A stretch of 64,000 bases of DNA from Nodosilinea sp. FACHB-131 (lineage in GTDB: Bacteria > Cyanobacteriota > Cyanobacteriia > Phormidesmidales > Phormidesmidaceae): NCBI RefSeq assembly GCF_014695395.1, contig NZ_JACJOF010000027.1:62001-126000 (forward strand), written 5' to 3'. This document shows, in pieces, positions 28,671 to 37,811 of the stretch; the stretch's first letter is position 1; each line of letters starts with the position of its first letter. The notes beneath the pieces are model-generated. The model was not told the DNA's origin. It did no database searches and saw only the letters and a list, made by a program, of their open reading frames with translations. Position numbers and translations under genes: made by a program.

Positions 28671-29885
28671 CTACACCTTCGCTGTGCCGCGCCCTGATAG
28701 CGTCATGGCAAACCAGGCGGTCAGCAGCGTCAGCGCTCCAGCAATCCAAAACGGAAAGCTGTAGCTGACGCTGACCAGCAGCCCTGCCGTCGCCGGGCCG
28801 ATCGCATTGGAAATGCTCAGGTACGACGCGTTTAGCCCCATCACTTCCCCTTGTTCGCGCGGGCCGCTGTTGAGCGACAGCAGCGCATCGATCAGCGGCA
28901 TAGGGAATGAGTTGACGGCGCTGAAGACGACGGCGATCGCCACAAACGCCACAATGTTGGGGAATGCGGGCATCAGCAAAAACAAAATGCCCCGCGCGGC
29001 CAACGCCCCCGCCAAAATCTGCACCAGCTGAAACCGCCGCCGCAGCGGCTCCAGGGCAAACACTTGCGTTACAAAACCAATCATCCCTACCGCCGCAAAC
29101 ATGATCGCCAGGTTGCGGGCGTCTTGCCCCAGCACCTTGAGGAAGAAGGGCTGGAAGGCAAAGGTAAAGATCGTAAAGGTGAAACCGCTGAAGAAGGTCA
29201 GCCAAAAAATGCGGCCAAAGCGCCTGTCGGTAGCCGACCTGGCCAGGCGACCAAAGCCAAAATCGCGCCAGGAGAATTGAAACCTGCTGGAGCCAGTTGC
29301 CAGGGTTTCTGGCAGCAGCACCAGGCAGAGCACGGTGGCAAATAGGGCGATCGCCGCCGAAAACAAAAACCCCATGCCCAGACTGGTAAACCCCGGCAGG
29401 GGCGGCACCAGCTGCGCCACGTAGCTCAGCGGTGGCCCTACCACAAACCCCAGCCGAAACACCGCCCCAAAAATACCGTAGGCCCGCGCTCGCTGCTCTG
29501 GCGTGGTGATGTCGCTGACGATCGCCTGGGCAATGGAGGTATTGCCGCCAGTGATGCCATCGAGCAGACGCGCCACAAACAGCACCCAGGCCACCGAGGC
29601 CAGCCCCGCCATCAGATTCGCCGCCACCGTGCCCAGCAGGCTAACAATTAGCAAGGGCTTGCGGCCCATGCGATCGGACAGCCGTCCTAGAATGGGGGTG
29701 GCAATAAACTGTGCCGCCGCGTAGGCCGTAGTCAGCAAACTGGCCTGAAAGTCACTCAGCCCAAACTCCACCGCATAGGGGTAAATGAGCGGAATAATCA
29801 ACGTGAACCCCACCGCATTGATAAACGCCACCAGCGCGGCAATCCAAAACCGCAGCGGCAGGCGCGAAGGGTCAGCTGAGGCCAT
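28671..29885 (-). CDS. MFS transporter, drug:H+ antiporter-like
   Basis: A 404-aa major facilitator with about twelve hydrophobic helices. Motif A is clear, GRLSDRMGRKPLLIVSLLG after helix 2, and LLDGITGGNTSIAQAIVSDITTPEQRARAYGIFGAVFRLGFVVGPPL is the helix 4-5 region typical of TetA-like exporters. Location is the cytoplasmic membrane; substrate unknown. Its start codon lies only 11 bp from the start of the divergent EEP gene. Confidence 0.92.
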   Translation of the reverse strand: MASADPSRLPLRFWIAALVAFINAVGFTLIIPLIYPYAVEFGLSDFQASLLTTAYAAAQFIATPILGRLSDRMGRKPLLIVSLLGTVAANLMAGLASVAWVLFVARLLDGITGGNTSIAQAIVSDITTPEQRARAYGIFGAVFRLGFVVGPPLSYVAQLVPPLPGFTSLGMGFLFSAAIALFATVLCLVLLPETLATGSSRFQFSWRDFGFGRLARSATDRRFGRIFWLTFFSGFTFTIFTFAFQPFFLKVLGQDARNLAIMFAAVGMIGFVTQVFALEPLRRRFQLVQILAGALAARGILFLLMPAFPNIVAFVAIAVVFSAVNSFPMPLIDALLSLNSGPREQGEVMGLNASYLSISNAIGPATAGLLVSVSYSFPFWIAGALTLLTAWFAMTLSGRGTAKV

Positions 29886-29896
29886 AAAATTAGTCC

Positions 29897-30889
29897 ATGA
29901 AAAACATTATTTTGGGGGTGGCGATCGCCCTGGGGCTACCGGTAGTGGCCTTAGCAGGCACCTTCGCCTACATCAGTTCGCCAAACTGGAATGAGGGCGA
30001 CTATGACAACCTGGTCACCTACGAGGCGTATGCCCCCGGTGTCGACAACCCTGAGCAGCTTAGCGTAGTCAGCTACAACATTGGCTATTTGTCTGGGTTG
30101 ACCAACCAGCAGGCCATAGAGCGAGACAAAGCCCTGTTTGAGGCGAACCAGGCCACGGCGATCGCTGCCCTAAAAACTCTCCAGCCCGATATTCTGGCGC
30201 TGCAAGAAATCGACTTCGACGCCTACCGATCGTTCAACCTCAATCAGCAGTACGCGGTTTCGGCGGCGCTGGAGATGGCCTTTGGGGCGATCGCCGTCAA
30301 CTGGGATAAGCGCTACGTGCCTTTCCCCTACTGGCCGCCTCAGGCTCACTATAAGCAGGTGATCTCGGGGCAGGCCGTGCTCAGCCGCTACCCCATCCGC
30401 CGCAACGAACGGTTGGTGCTCGAAAAGGTGCCGACGAACCCGTTTTACTACAACGCACTGTACCTCGATCGCGTCGCCCAGGTCACCGAAATCGACGTAT
30501 CCGGCCAAACCCTGATCGTGATCAACGCTCACCTCGAAGCGTTTGATGCCCCTACCCGCATCCGCCAAACCGAAGTGGTGCGCGAGCTAGCCGAGGGCTA
30601 CGCCGAGGACTACCCAGTTCTGCTCTTGGGCGACTTCAACAGCAGCCTCAACCGCGACGAAGGCGACGATCCGCGATCGATTGGCCTCCTGCTCGACTCC
30701 CCAGTGCTGGCATCGGCACTGACCACGGCCCCGTCGTCGTTTACCTCTCCCTCTGACCAGCCCCAGTACGTCCTCGACTATATCTTTTACACCCCCGCCA
30801 CCCTAGAGATGGTGTCCGCCGAAGTCGTGGCCGAGGCGGCCCAGGCATCAGATCACCTGCCCATACAGGCTCAGGTGCGGTTGCGCTGA
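29897..30889 (+). CDS. Endonuclease/exonuclease/phosphatase family protein, secreted or anchored
   Basis: A 330-aa EEP-fold metal-dependent hydrolase. Active-site elements are visible in order: Asn in VVSYNIGYLS, Glu in LALQEIDFD, VINAHLEAF, GDFNSS, Asp in YVLDYIFY and SDHLP near the C terminus. An N-terminal hydrophobic segment (ILGVAIALGLPVVALAGTFAYI) predicts export or membrane anchoring, so a periplasmic phosphodiesterase, for example on phospholipids or nucleotides, is more likely than a DNase. Divergent from the MFS gene with an 11-bp gap. Confidence 0.88.
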   Translation: MKNIILGVAIALGLPVVALAGTFAYISSPNWNEGDYDNLVTYEAYAPGVDNPEQLSVVSYNIGYLSGLTNQQAIERDKALFEANQATAIAALKTLQPDILALQEIDFDAYRSFNLNQQYAVSAALEMAFGAIAVNWDKRYVPFPYWPPQAHYKQVISGQAVLSRYPIRRNERLVLEKVPTNPFYYNALYLDRVAQVTEIDVSGQTLIVINAHLEAFDAPTRIRQTEVVRELAEGYAEDYPVLLLGDFNSSLNRDEGDDPRSIGLLLDSPVLASALTTAPSSFTSPSDQPQYVLDYIFYTPATLEMVSAEVVAEAAQASDHLPIQAQVRLR

Positions 30890-31071
30890 TTTTATAGAAG
30901 AGCTTACAAAGGATCCGGTGCTGCCTAGATGAAAGCGATCCTACCCATAGCTTTGCTTGAACCATCTAGCCATAGGTTTCAAAGTTCGATATTGTGGAAC
31001 AACTGTAGTTTGAGAAGTACCTGCCCTAGGGTGTCAAACCGCAAATCGTATTGTTTCTAGGACTTTAAGCA

Positions 31072-32070
31072 ATGAAACAGCTACAGCAATGGGTATTAGG
31101 GCTGCTACTGGTGACGCTGACGGCAGTGGGGCTGATTACGCTGCAACCTCGCGCTACAGCCCAAGATACCCCGGCTCCGGTCACCCTAGAGTCAGCCGGA
31201 CTCACCTTAGAAGAACTGGGCGAAGGCGTTTACGGGCTAATCGCCAGCGTAGACTTTCCGCCCACCGATCCCGGCATGGCCATCTGTAATGGCGGCATCG
31301 TCATCGGCAGCGACGGTGTGCTGGTGGTCGATCCGTTTCAAACGGAGGCTTTGGGTGACCTACTGTTTGAAACAGTGGCTACCCTTACCGATCTGCCGGT
31401 GAAATATGTGGTTAACACTCACTATCACGCCGACCACACCGGGGGAAACCCGGCCGCCGCTAGCCGTCAGCTGCCGATTCTCGGGCGTGGCCCCATTCGC
31501 GAGTTTATGCTCAGCCGCAACAGCGAGAGCGATTCCAACATCACGCCGCCCGAGGTAATTATCAACGGCTCCTGGGATCTGTGGCTAGGAGAACGCCAGG
31601 TGCAAATTCGTGAGTTCGAGGGCCACTCTAGCGGCACCGACCTGGTGGTCTATGTACTCGATGCCAAGGTGCTGATAGCTGGTGACCTAGTGTTTCAGGA
31701 GCGAATTCCCTTCGTATCCGACGGCAACATTCGCGATTGGCAAGCGACCATGGCCAGTCTGATCGTTGACTACCCCGCTGCCCTAGTGTTGCCTGGTCAC
31801 GGCCCGGTCACCGATGTCGCTGGCTTAGAACGCCTCAAGACCTACTTGGCTGATTTGGTTGCCTTGGCAGAGGGTTGGAAAGCAGCAGGTACGCCCCAGG
31901 AGGAGGCGATCGCAACACCAGTGCCCGAAAAATACAGCAGTTACCTCTTCCAGGCGTTATACCCCGGCAACCTAGAGGCAGCCTACAACCAGATCACCCT
32001 GGGCCAGGACGATGCTGCTTCGATTCAGCAGTACCTGGCAACGCAACCCGAGGCGGTAAAGGCGCTTTAG
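31072..32070 (+). CDS. Exported MBL-fold metallohydrolase
   Basis: A 332-aa protein with a signal peptide ending near TAQDTPAP. The metallo-beta-lactamase signature HYHADHTGG (residues about 117-125) is intact, with later ligand positions in EGHSSGTDLVVYV, LIAGDLVFQERIPFV and LVLPGHGPV. The overall pattern resembles quinoprotein relay system / periplasmic MBL hydrolases. Substrate cannot be inferred from the sequence. It is a single gene, converging with the endonuclease III gene with only 10 bp between stops. Confidence 0.9.
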   Translation: MKQLQQWVLGLLLVTLTAVGLITLQPRATAQDTPAPVTLESAGLTLEELGEGVYGLIASVDFPPTDPGMAICNGGIVIGSDGVLVVDPFQTEALGDLLFETVATLTDLPVKYVVNTHYHADHTGGNPAAASRQLPILGRGPIREFMLSRNSESDSNITPPEVIINGSWDLWLGERQVQIREFEGHSSGTDLVVYVLDAKVLIAGDLVFQERIPFVSDGNIRDWQATMASLIVDYPAALVLPGHGPVTDVAGLERLKTYLADLVALAEGWKAAGTPQEEAIATPVPEKYSSYLFQALYPGNLEAAYNQITLGQDDAASIQQYLATQPEAVKAL

Positions 32071-32080
32071 ACACAAAGCA

Positions 32081-32749
32081 CTAGGGAGTCGCCTGAGCGA
32101 CTCCCACCTGAGCGCACATGTCGGCCAGGGGACAGCGCCCGCATTTAGGCCGATTGCCCGTACAGATGTGCTTGCCAAGGGGCACCAGCAGCTGATTGAG
32201 CTCGACCCAGTAGGGTTGCGGCAGTTTGGATTCCAGGGCCGTCATCGTCTTTTCGGGCGACTTGGTTTGCACATAGCCCCAGCGGTTAGTGACCCGGTGC
32301 ACATGCACATCGACACTGATGCAGGGATAGCCCAGCGCTACCCCCATTGCCAGGTGGGCACACTTCGGCCCCACCCCCTTGAACTGCATCAGCACCTCGG
32401 GGTCGGCGGGCAGGTTGCCGCCCAGCTCGGCCAAAATTTGCTGGGAAATCTGATGAATCTGTGGAGCCTTATTCTCTGCGAAGGTAGACCCGTCGATGAG
32501 GGTCAAAATCTCTCCTACCTCCAGCTCCACCATTTGCTCTGGCGATCGCGCCCGAGCAAACAGTCGCTGCGCCACCACCACGCTCACCTCGTCGTAGGTG
32601 CGAATGGAAATAATGCAGGCGACGAGCTGCTCGTAGAGCGTGTCGAAGCCCTCTTCCGCCAGTTGAAACATGGCGGCTTTAGGAAACGGGGCCACTGCCT
32701 CACGCAGCAGCGGGATCGCCCGGTCGATGTCAAATTCCTTGGCAGTCAC
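32081..32749 (-). CDS. nth: Endonuclease III-like DNA glycosylase
   Basis: A 222-aa HhH-GPD DNA repair glycosylase. The helix-hairpin-helix LMQFKGVGPKCAHLAMG carries catalytic Lys129, Asp147 follows in CISVDVHVHRVTNRWG, and the 4Fe-4S loop is complete with Cys196, 203, 206 and 212 (C-x6-C-x2-C-x5-C). It removes oxidised pyrimidines and nicks the abasic site. LACIISIRTYDE replaces the more typical LSAQtTD motif, so it belongs to a divergent subgroup and the lesion range may differ from E. coli Nth. Confidence 0.92.
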   Translation of the reverse strand: MTAKEFDIDRAIPLLREAVAPFPKAAMFQLAEEGFDTLYEQLVACIISIRTYDEVSVVVAQRLFARARSPEQMVELEVGEILTLIDGSTFAENKAPQIHQISQQILAELGGNLPADPEVLMQFKGVGPKCAHLAMGVALGYPCISVDVHVHRVTNRWGYVQTKSPEKTMTALESKLPQPYWVELNQLLVPLGKHICTGNRPKCGRCPLADMCAQVGVAQATP

Positions 32750-32853
32750 TAGGCTACAGGTTGCAGGACTAATTGACAGAATCTTAGAGAAACTGCACTT
32801 AAGTAAGCTAACTGTGACAGGCTCAAATAGCTAGGGCTCAGGGTCTATGGTTT

Positions 32854-32879
32854 AAGGTTCAAGTCCAGTCGTGAACCTT
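32854..32879. repeat. Inverted repeat between nth and cysK
   Basis: AAGGTTCA (32854-32861) pairs with TGAACCTT (32872-32879). Outer sequence AGGGTCTATGGTTT / ACCCTGT extends the symmetry. It lies past the cysK stop on the minus strand and may act as a terminator, though no U run is present. Confidence 0.45.
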
Positions 32880-32924
32880 GAACCCTGTACCTCGCTAACC
32901 CATCACCTTTGGCTTGGCAGACTA

Positions 32925-33887
32925 CTAGCTCATCACCAGAGGAGCCATCAGCTCGGGGTCTTGAAACAGCGGCGTGCTCAGGTAGCGCTCGCCAAAACTG
33001 GGCTGAATGATCACAATCAGCTTGCCGTCGTTTTCGGCGCGGCAGCCTACATCCACAGCAGCCTTGACGGCGGCCCCGGTGGAAATGCCCGAGAGCAGAC
33101 CCTCTTCGCGGGCTAGGCGACGACCGTAGGCGATCGCATCCTCATCGGCCACCTGCACCACCTCGTCGATCAGGCTCACGTTCAACACCTCAGGGACGAA
33201 ACCGGCCCCAATGCCCTGAATTTTGTGAGAGCCGGGCCGCCCGCCCGACAGCACTGGGCTGTTGATGGGTTCGACGGCGATCGCCTTGAAGCCCGGCTTG
33301 CGCTGCTTCAGCACATCGGCTACGCCAGTGATGGTGCCGCCCGTGCCCACCCCGGCCACCAGGATGTCGACCTGGCCATCGGTGTCAGCCCAAATTTCTT
33401 CAGCCGTGGTGCGGCGGTGAATGTCTGGGTTGGCCGGGTTGCGAAACTGTTGCAGCATGTAGGCATCGGGCAGGGTGTCGAGAATGTCTTGAGCGCGCTG
33501 AATGCAGCCCGACATCCCGGCCACGCCGGGAGTGAGTTCTAGCTCGGCCCCGTAGGCCCGCAGCATGGCTCGTCGCTCGGAGCTCATGGTCTCAGGCATG
33601 GTGAGAATTAGGCGGTAGCCCTTCGCCGCCGCCGCCATGGCCAGGGCAATGCCGGTGTTGCCCGAGGTGGGCTCGACCAGGGTAGTTTTACCAGGGGTAA
33701 TTAGCCCTTCGGCTTCGGCGGCCTCAATCATGTTGATGCCGATGCGGTCTTTGACGGAGGACGAGGGGTTCATGCCCTCAAGTTTGACTACCAGCCGAGC
33801 TAGACAGCCGGCCTCTTGGGGAATGCGGTTAAGCTGCACCAGAGGGGTGCGGCCAATGAGTTGGGTCACGTTTTCGGCAATTCGCAT
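32925..33887 (-). CDS. cysK: Cysteine synthase A
   Basis: A 320-aa O-acetylserine sulfhydrylase. The PLP lysine is Lys46 in [11 protein letters not shown], the phosphate-binding and asparagine loops are seen in [24 protein letters not shown] and SGISTGAAV. It makes L-cysteine from O-acetylserine and sulfide in the cytosol. It starts 9 bp after the stop of an Rrf2-type regulator gene on the same strand, so the pair is very likely an operon in which the regulator senses cysteine or O-acetylserine supply. Confidence 0.96.
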   Translation of the reverse strand: MRIAENVTQLIGRTPLVQLNRIPQEAGCLARLVVKLEGMNPSSSVKDRIGINMIEAAEAEGLITPGKTTLVEPTSGNTGIALAMAAAAKGYRLILTMPETMSSERRAMLRAYGAELELTPGVAGMSGCIQRAQDILDTLPDAYMLQQFRNPANPDIHRRTTAEEIWADTDGQVDILVAGVGTGGTITGVADVLKQRKPGFKAIAVEPINSPVLSGGRPGSHKIQGIGAGFVPEVLNVSLIDEVVQVADEDAIAYGRRLAREEGLLSGISTGAAVKAAVDVGCRAENDGKLIVIIQPSFGERYLSTPLFQDPELMAPLVMS

Positions 33888-33896
33888 GGGCCTGGC

Positions 33897-34364
33897 CTAG
33901 ATGTAATACATAATGTCGACTTGCTGTTGGGCGTTGCGCTTTTCGACCATGTCTTGCAAGGTGTATTTGTGCAGCACCCCCTCGGCGGCTTGGCGCACCT
34001 CTCCCCACACGCCTTGAATAACCTGCGCTTCTGGCGTGTTAGACACTTGGGTGGGGTCGGCCTGGGGCTCAAACCCTTCTATGCAGCTCACCACATCATA
34101 GAGGGTAATCTTCCACGGATCACGGGCCAGCAAATAGCCGCCCCGCGCCCCGCGCTGACTCTTGACCAAGCCCGCCCGGCGCAGGGTAGCCAGCAGCTGC
34201 TCTAGATAGCGATCGGGAATATTCTGCTGGCTAGCAATCTGCCGAATTTGCAGCGGCTCGCCGCTGGCATAGTGGGGGCTCAGCTCTAGCAGAGCTAGCA
34301 GAGCGTATTCACTTTTAGAAGACAAATCCACAGGGCAGGCGGGGTAAAGAGCGATACGGTCCAT
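33897..34364 (-). CDS. Rrf2 family transcriptional regulator (CymR/IscR-like)
   Basis: A 155-aa regulator. The winged helix begins SSKSEYALLALLELSPHY and contains IRQIASQQNIPDRYLEQLLATLRRAGLVKSQRGARGGYLLA, diagnostic for Rrf2. The C-terminal half has only one Cys (VVSCIEGFE), so the three-Cys Fe-S site of IscR is absent, pointing to a CymR-like cysteine-metabolism regulator, which fits cysK 9 bp downstream. The ATG at 34364 (after CCGGAG) is preferred; an in-frame GTG at 34382 would add six residues. Confidence 0.92.
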   Translation of the reverse strand: MDRIALYPACPVDLSSKSEYALLALLELSPHYASGEPLQIRQIASQQNIPDRYLEQLLATLRRAGLVKSQRGARGGYLLARDPWKITLYDVVSCIEGFEPQADPTQVSNTPEAQVIQGVWGEVRQAAEGVLHKYTLQDMVEKRNAQQQVDIMYYI

Positions 34365-34596
34365 TATACTCCGGTTCTCCACTGGGGTTTGCAGGATTAT
34401 GCGATCGCGAAGAAACTGCTGGATTTGTATTGCGTTTCACTAAACGTCATAGAGCTTCAGGGTAGTGTTCTGGAAGGTGTTCGGGGATACATAGATATAG
34501 CGGCGATCGCGTTTATTCCACCAGCAATCGCCCCAGCCTCACCCCTCCCAGTCACGTTTTCAGCACCGCAGGCAAACCTCTGGCAGGCCCTTTTCT

Positions 34597-35718
34597 ATGA
34601 GCCCACTGAACCTGGTTGTTGATCAACTCGTTGGCCCTACTGCCTCTACCCAGGCTACTTTAGCCCCTGCCCCAGCGCCCCTAGAAGGCCTAGCCGATTT
34701 TCTTGAAATTCTGCAATTTCTGATTCGCGAACCCTCGGTGGTAGGCAGCGAAGACTCATTTTTTCGGGTGCTGCGGCGCGAGCTAGATGAAGTAGGGGCT
34801 GAGGTCAGCTATTACCACGGCGTGCTGGTGGCCCAGGGTCGCCGCCCCCACGACTTGATGCTGTCGGCCCACATCGATCGCCACGGCCTACTCTGCACCG
34901 GCCCCAACGAATTTCAATATGCTGCCTTTATTGCGGGCAACCAGGGCGAGTTGACGGGCGACTCGGTGTCTGAACAAATGCTGCACACCATTGAGAACCG
35001 CTTTCAGGGTCAGCGGGTGCAGGCCCACCTACCCTACACCGGCACCTACATTGGCCAGGGGATCATCACCAACTCCTACATTTGCCCTGAGCGCAAAAAC
35101 CTGATCTTTGAGGTCGATGGGCTCGACTACCTTCAACCCGGCACCCCAATCTCGTTTTTAGACCGCCTGCAATTTAAAGATGGCTACATTTCGGCCCAGC
35201 TCGACAATGTGATTAGCGCCGCCATCATTATCTTTTTGTTTCGCTGTGGGTTTGAGGGCACGGCCCTATTCACTGCCCAGGAAGAGTCGGGCCGCAGCTG
35301 GCGCTATGCGCTGTCGTGGTTTCAGCGGCAGCGCCTCTCGACCCAGCGGTTAGTGGCCCTCGACACCAGCCCCTACCACAGCCGCAAGGCCGCCGACCAG
35401 CAGCTCGTCACCCTGCGCCGCAAAGACGCCAGCGCCGATTTTGCCCTCGGCATTACCCAGGAGCTGGCCGATCGCTGCGATCAGCTCGACATTGCCTACA
35501 GCTACAAAGACGACTACATTGCCGATCAAAACCTGAGTCGCCCCAAGCCCTACTCCCTGGGGCGCACCGAGATGGGTCGCCTCACCGCCGCTACAGAAGG
35601 ATCAGTGACGGGCACCACGCTGCAAATTCCCACCACCGAGTACCATACCGCGACGGAGACAGCATCGCTGGCCTCGGTAGCGGCAGTAATTCGCCTGTTA
35701 CAGACCTATCTGGACTGA
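34597..35718 (+). CDS. M42/M20-type metallopeptidase
   Basis: A 373-aa protein with the co-catalytic metallopeptidase pattern: LMLSAHIDRHG (His/Asp metal pair), ISAQLDNVISAA (bridging Asp), TAQEESGRS (catalytic Glu-Glu), VALDTSPY (Asp) and IPTTEYHTATE (final His). This order matches M42/M28 aminopeptidase-like enzymes and not classic M20. The N-terminal ~35 residues are low-complexity Ala/Pro. It is divergently oriented from the Rrf2-cysK operon with a 214-232 bp gap. Substrate unknown. Confidence 0.85.
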   Translation: MSPLNLVVDQLVGPTASTQATLAPAPAPLEGLADFLEILQFLIREPSVVGSEDSFFRVLRRELDEVGAEVSYYHGVLVAQGRRPHDLMLSAHIDRHGLLCTGPNEFQYAAFIAGNQGELTGDSVSEQMLHTIENRFQGQRVQAHLPYTGTYIGQGIITNSYICPERKNLIFEVDGLDYLQPGTPISFLDRLQFKDGYISAQLDNVISAAIIIFLFRCGFEGTALFTAQEESGRSWRYALSWFQRQRLSTQRLVALDTSPYHSRKAADQQLVTLRRKDASADFALGITQELADRCDQLDIAYSYKDDYIADQNLSRPKPYSLGRTEMGRLTAATEGSVTGTTLQIPTTEYHTATETASLASVAAVIRLLQTYLD

Positions 35719-35802
35719 CGCTAGCGACGTAAGAACAATGACGATGGCCTCTCCTCAGCCGACAGCGATGTTCTGTGTGGGTCATCGCAGGATAGGACGT
35801 AT

Positions 35803-35891
35803 GGCAAAAGAACGAAAATAGAAGAGCGAAAACTGTCCGATAGGCTTGAACCTTGGCATCTTGGGCTGTTTCAATCTAGACTTCACCTGCT
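35803..35891 (+). repeat. Dispersed intergenic repeat, copy B
   Basis: Aligns with copy A (668-773) through GCAAAAGAACGAAAA, TAGAAGAGCGAAAA, TAGGCTTGAA and TTGGGCTG. Both copies have the same orientation relative to the plus strand. Confidence 0.6.
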
Positions 35892-35912
35892 ATCGCGCCC
35901 CTCTGTAACGCT

Positions 35913-36150
35913 AATGCGTCACTTAAATATGGCGTTTCCTATCTCTGCAACGTCAATACATTGAGTGGATATGGCATGTCCTGCCTTCGCAACCCAATGC
36001 GTCACCTGGATATAGCATGTCCTACCTCTGCAGCGTCAATGCGTCGAGTGGGCATGGTATACCACTGGCTCAAACCGTTAGTGCGCCGGCTGGCTAGGGC
36101 ATATCATTATGTTGCAACGTCAGTACGTGGGCTGACATTGCTAAAGTCAA
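35913..36150 (+). repeat. Degenerate ~41-bp tandem repeat, five to six units
   Basis: Units begin at about 35913, 35955, 35996, 36038, 36078 and 36122, with lengths 42, 41, 42, 40 and 44 bp before a partial last unit. The common pattern is AATGCGTCA, then TGGATATGGCATGTCCT, then CTCTGCAACGTC. Unit 1 and unit 3 are the most alike. The array ends just before the stop of rsmI on the minus strand. Confidence 0.7.
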
Positions 36151-36154
36151 CCCG

Positions 36155-37033
36155 CTAATTGGCGGGGTCATCGGTATCGATACCCAGGGAAAGCTGGTAG
36201 ATCGCTTTCTTGGGTTGTCCGGTGGCTTTGGCGAGCTGGCGGCTGGCATCGGCCCGAGACATGCCCTGACGCAGTAACTCTTCTAGTTCTGCCCTGATGG
36301 CCTCATTTGAAAGGACGGGTGCTTCGCGCGGTGCGCCCTGAATCACGACGGTGAACTCGCCTTTGGGCGCTTCAGCCTGGTAATGCTCCAGAGCGCTATC
36401 CAAGGTACCACGCCAAAATTCTTCGAATCGTTTGGTCAATTCGCGGCCTAAAGTGACGGGGCGATCGCCTCCCAAAGCAGCCACCAAATCCTCCAGGGTT
36501 TTGAGCAGTTTATGGGGTGCTTCATAGAGCACAATGGTGCGGTCTTCGCGAGCGATCGCCTCTAGTCGCGTGGTTCTTTCCTTACCCTTAAGGGGCAAAA
36601 AGCCCTCGAAGACGAAGCGATCGCTGGGCAACCCCGCCACGCACAGCGCTGTAATCGCCGCCGTCGGCCCTGGAATTGGCACTACGGGAATGTCCGCTGC
36701 AACACAGGCCGCGATCAGTTCATAGCCGGGGTCAGAGATTCCTGGCATCCCCGCATCTGACACTAGGGCTACGGCGTGCTGCCGCGATTGCAGGTGGTGC
36801 AGCACCTCGCCGATGCGGCTGTGACGGTTGTGCTCGTGGTAGCTAATCTGCGGTGTAGTGATTTGAAAGTGCTGGAGCAGCTTGCCCGTGTGGCGGGTGT
36901 CTTCGGCGGCAATCAGATCGACCGACTGCAACATTCGCACCGCTCGAAAGGTCATATCTTCGAGATTGCCTAAAGGCGTGCCCACCACGTAGAGATGGCC
37001 AGGTTTGGGGTCAGAGTCGGGGGCCGGGGGCAT
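36155..37033 (-). CDS. rsmI: 16S rRNA (cytidine1402-2'-O)-methyltransferase
   Basis: A 292-aa tetrapyrrole-methylase-fold enzyme. The N terminus HLYVVGTPLGNLEDMTFRAVRMLQSVDLIAAEDTRHTGKLL, then ALVSDAGMPGISDPGYELI and PGPTAAITALCVAGLP are diagnostic for RsmI. It methylates C1402 of 16S rRNA in the decoding centre. Length is as expected (about 280-290 aa) including the C-terminal helical domain. The gene ends next to a tandem repeat and its 5' spacer is about 160 bp. Confidence 0.95.
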   Translation of the reverse strand: MPPAPDSDPKPGHLYVVGTPLGNLEDMTFRAVRMLQSVDLIAAEDTRHTGKLLQHFQITTPQISYHEHNRHSRIGEVLHHLQSRQHAVALVSDAGMPGISDPGYELIAACVAADIPVVPIPGPTAAITALCVAGLPSDRFVFEGFLPLKGKERTTRLEAIAREDRTIVLYEAPHKLLKTLEDLVAALGGDRPVTLGRELTKRFEEFWRGTLDSALEHYQAEAPKGEFTVVIQGAPREAPVLSNEAIRAELEELLRQGMSRADASRQLAKATGQPKKAIYQLSLGIDTDDPAN

Positions 37034-37226
37034 GGGCAGAGAGAGTGGGGTCTAAGAGGTTAGTGTAGCGTTGGCGGGTGAGCGGGTCTTGCATTCCCAC
37101 TAGGGACAAAGGCAAAACACCCACCACCAGAAGACGCTCAAAGTCTCGCCCTTGAGGCAGTCGCCCTACCTTATTCATGGGCCATACTAAACAGCAGTGG
37201 TTGAGTCAGTACACAGGAGAGTCGTG

Positions 37227-37811
37227 ATGGGACAACTTAAAACCTGGGCCTTAATACTGGGAGCAGCGGCCCTGACCGTTGGCCTATCTCCTGCCCTGGC
37301 GCAGGCTGCAGACCCGTTAGTAGCGGCTGAGGCCGCCCCTGCCGCCGAGGCTCCCCCGGTTTTAGAGACCACTAGCTATGCAGATTTATTCTCCATTGCG
37401 TTTCCAGCCGGGTGGCAAGTGAGCGAACAGACCGAGGCTCCCCAGCTCGTGGCCGACAGCGCCGGGGCCAGCGGCAGCCTGCCCGCCATGCGTACTGAGG
37501 TCACCTGGCAAGAGGCACCCCCCCGCGAAGTGGTGGGCGAGTCGCTAGAGTCTCTGCGCGCCAATGGCTACACCGTCACCCGCTACGATGCCATCACTAT
37601 CGACGGGGTTACCGCTGTGCGCCTCTGGATTAGCGGCATTCCTGAAGCGTTACCCAACGCGTTTATCACCTACGTGGGCTACCCCACCGCCACCGCCACT
37701 ATTACTAGCTACTACGGCGACTCCACCGACAATGTTGACCCGGTGCTGAACGCGATTCACCAGTCTTTTGCGCGATCGCAAGCCACCAGCGCTACGCCTC
37801 AAAACAACTGA
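37227..37811 (+). CDS. Exported protein, PsbP/DcrB-like fold possible
   Basis: A 194-aa protein from the ATG at 37227, which follows AGGAGA by six bases; an earlier frame opening has no ribosome site. A signal peptide (residues 1-27, ending ALAQAADP) and an Ala/Pro linker precede a domain starting YADLFSIAFPAGWQVSEQ, with later TYVGYPTATATITSYYGDS and a C-terminal helix LNAIHQSF. The FSIAFPAGW opening and final helix recall the PsbP/DcrB/DUF1795 fold, but the match is weak. Probably periplasmic or lumenal. Confidence 0.7.
   Translation: MGQLKTWALILGAAALTVGLSPALAQAADPLVAAEAAPAAEAPPVLETTSYADLFSIAFPAGWQVSEQTEAPQLVADSAGASGSLPAMRTEVTWQEAPPREVVGESLESLRANGYTVTRYDAITIDGVTAVRLWISGIPEALPNAFITYVGYPTATATITSYYGDSTDNVDPVLNAIHQSFARSQATSATPQNN

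Larger units (their letters stand above)
35719..36154. other. Repeat-rich intergenic region
   Basis: The 436-bp spacer holds copy B of a dispersed repeat (35803-35891) followed by a degenerate ~41-bp tandem repeat (35913-36150). A short frame across the tandem repeat has period-dependent codons not consistent with a protein, and I reject it as a gene. Confidence 0.7.

Noticed and set aside
32856-32866. GGTTCAAGTCC resembling a tRNA T-loop
   Set aside because: No acceptor stem, anticodon arm or CCA is found around it; it is part of a hairpin after cysK.
34389-34622. 77-codon frame between the Rrf2 gene and the peptidase gene
   Set aside because: No domain, no ribosome site, and it overlaps the start of the peptidase gene; the spacer is more likely regulatory.
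35913-36150. CRISPR array
   Set aside because: Units are contiguous without unique spacers and too degenerate.
35961-36158. 65-codon frame over the tandem repeat
   Set aside because: Units of 40-44 bp break any repeat-encoded protein pattern and no ribosome site is present.
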